In this document: in pieces, positions 6,572 through 7,763 of the stretch
How the letters are laid out: each line of letters opens with the position of its first letter
Numbering within the stretch: the first letter of the stretch is position 1
Assembly: GCA_017555325.1 (NCBI GenBank)
Contig: JAFZGR010000233.1
Span: forward strand, 1 to 7,763
Direction: 5' to 3'
Origin: Alphaproteobacteria bacterium
GTDB lineage: Bacteria > Pseudomonadota > Alphaproteobacteria > CAAHEQ01 > UBA3637
Length of the DNA: 7,763 nucleotides
Made by a program: the position numbers and the translations under genes
The notes under the pieces: model-generated
Told to the model about the DNA's origin: nothing
Databases searched by the model: none
The model's input: the letters and a program-made list of their open reading frames with translations, nothing else

Positions 6572-7742
6572 ATGCTACGTTTTGTAAACTCAAATTTGAA
6601 TCCTGCACATCAAAAAATTGTGCTCTATTCGCTAAATATGCAAAATTCATAACATCTGTACCGGTCATCCAAACTTGTACCGGCAATTCTGATAATATAT
6701 CAAACAAAATATTTCGTCTGTTCACATCTAAATGTGCCGTTACTTCATCCAACAACAATAACGGACATAAACCTTGTTCCTGCATTTGCGTTTTCATTTC
6801 CGCCAAAATAATAGACAGTAATAATGCTTTTTGCTCTCCGGTTGAGCACAAAGAAGCATCCATTCCTTTTTGAGAATGAATCACTTTAAAATCAGCGGTA
6901 TGTGGGCCAGAAATACTGCCCCCATCTGCGTAAATTTTACGACTTCTTCGCAATGAAATAGCGAACTCTTCTTCTGCCTGCAAAGCTGTCTTAGCAATTA
7001 AATTCTGCTCGACAACACCTGTTAAAACAACATCAGGAGTCGGAAAAGCCTCAGAACAAGGTTGTGACAAATAATGACTGATTCGATTAATAATATCTAT
7101 ACGGGAAGCAGCAATAGCAACACCACATGCAACCATTTGTTCTTCCAAACCAGATAACCATCGTTCATCAAAACGACCTTCCCGCAACAAACAACTCCAC
7201 TGTTTAAATGCCGTATTATAATCTGATAAACGATTTGCATGAGAAGCATCAAACGCCTGAACCAACCGATCTAAAAAACGACGACGAGCCTGCGGGTCCC
7301 CACAAAAAAGCCGATCCTGTGCCGGCGTTAACCACAAACAACGCAAAACTCTACCCAATTCACTTTGTTTTGTGATGTTTTTTCCATCAATTCTGATTTG
7401 TCGCCGTTCACTACCATCCACCGTTCCAGTACCAACACGTACAAATCCATCTTGGTTTTGTATGTGTGCCACAATACTCCAACGTTCCGGCAACTGTATA
7501 ATATCAGCATTCAACAAAGCCGTTGGACTAGAACGACGACCAACATCACTTAGTCGTGCCCCCCGCAATCCCTTTCCCGCAGTCAAAAAAGAAACAGCTT
7601 CTAAGATATTGGTTTTTCCTGCCCCATTGGCCCCCGTTAAAACAACAGGCAAAAACGACTCATCCAATTTTAAATCCAAAAAAGAATAAGATCTAAAATT
7701 AGTCAGTCGCAAATCTGTTATACCTGTTTTTAATCGAATCAT
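6570..7742 (-). CDS. recF: DNA replication and repair protein RecF
   Basis: RecF is an SMC-like ABC ATPase that works with RecO and RecR to load RecA at single-strand gaps and helps restart stalled forks. From the ATG at 7742 it is 390 aa, slightly long for the family (about 360-385). Visible motifs: the N-terminal LRLTNFRSY at residues 11-19, Walker A GANGAGKT at 37-44, the ABC signature STGEQ at 300-304, Walker B LLLLDE ending at Asp332-Glu333, and the D-loop HLD at 337-339. The NFRSY and GKGLRGARL phrases look alphaproteobacterial. The frame stays open to the edge through a GTG at 7763, but the ATG at 7742 has AAAGAG six bases upstream and gives a normal N-terminus, so it is preferred. It directly precedes gyrB, the usual dnaN-recF-gyrB order. 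Confidence 0.97.
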   Translation of the reverse strand: MIRLKTGITDLRLTNFRSYSFLDLKLDESFLPVVLTGANGAGKTNILEAVSFLTAGKGLRGARLSDVGRRSSPTALLNADIIQLPERWSIVAHIQNQDGFVRVGTGTVDGSERRQIRIDGKNITKQSELGRVLRCLWLTPAQDRLFCGDPQARRRFLDRLVQAFDASHANRLSDYNTAFKQWSCLLREGRFDERWLSGLEEQMVACGVAIAASRIDIINRISHYLSQPCSEAFPTPDVVLTGVVEQNLIAKTALQAEEEFAISLRRSRKIYADGGSISGPHTADFKVIHSQKGMDASLCSTGEQKALLLSIILAEMKTQMQEQGLCPLLLLDEVTAHLDVNRRNILFDILSELPVQVWMTGTDVMNFAYLANRAQFFDVQDSNLSLQNVA

Positions 7743-7755
7743 ATCATGCTCTTTG

Positions 7756-7763
7756 TTATACAC
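7756..7763 (-). CDS. dnaN: Possible last codons of dnaN (DNA polymerase III beta clamp)
   Basis: The final eight bases on the minus strand read GT-GTA-TAA, which would be a partial codon (CGT for Arg if preceded by C), Val and stop. Many alphaproteobacterial DnaN proteins end in MRV, and dnaN normally precedes recF, with a gap here of 13 bases. Eight bases prove nothing alone. The call rests on gene order and this matching end. Confidence 0.3.

Noticed and set aside
7365..7689. Plus-strand frames opposite recF and gyrB (7365-7553, 7372-7689, 5017-5280, 6449-6652) and a minus-strand frame at 7328-7510
   Set aside because: All overlap conserved parts of RecF or GyrB and have Ser/Thr/Asn-rich compositions typical of antisense translation.

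Overview
The window is an AT-rich chromosomal segment in which every supportable gene lies on the minus strand, so transcription runs from the right edge to the left. In transcription order it holds recF, gyrB, an unrecognised 252-aa membrane-anchored protein, a HAD-type phosphatase-like hydrolase, a PEBP (YbhB/YbcL-type) protein, and typA/bipA, which runs off the left edge. No tRNA, rRNA, CRISPR array, insertion sequence or phage gene is visible.

The organism is most likely an alphaproteobacterium with an AT-rich genome, possibly host- or gut-associated. The basis is the RecF N-terminal style (LTNFRSY followed by a GANGAGKT P-loop), a long Gram-negative-type GyrB of 800 aa, a proteobacterial TypA, and the recF-gyrB order. 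The lineage is inferred by eye from protein style and was not searched. The right end is probably part of a dnaN-recF-gyrB cluster near the origin: the last 8 bases of the window read as the tail of a dnaN-like gene (Val-stop).

Right part (4095-7763): recF and gyrB are separated by 11 bases, with the gyrB ribosome binding site overlapping the recF stop codon. A strong hairpin with a 14-bp stem closes this unit directly after gyrB. Both genes serve DNA maintenance: RecF in gap repair and replication restart, GyrB as the ATPase half of gyrase.

Middle part (1898-4094): the unknown basic protein follows the gyrB terminator by only about 20 bases and has its own terminator, so it looks like a single-gene unit. 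A two-gene set follows, HAD hydrolase then PEBP protein, 20 bases apart. This accessory block is the least conserved part of the window.

Left part (1-1897): typA has its own near-consensus promoter (TAGACT, 17 bases, TATAAT) and a ribosome binding site that fixes its start. About ten C-terminal residues are missing beyond the window edge.

Nothing here amounts to a clear new system. The best candidates for a second look are the unknown protein and a possible promoter that overlaps the gyrB terminator.
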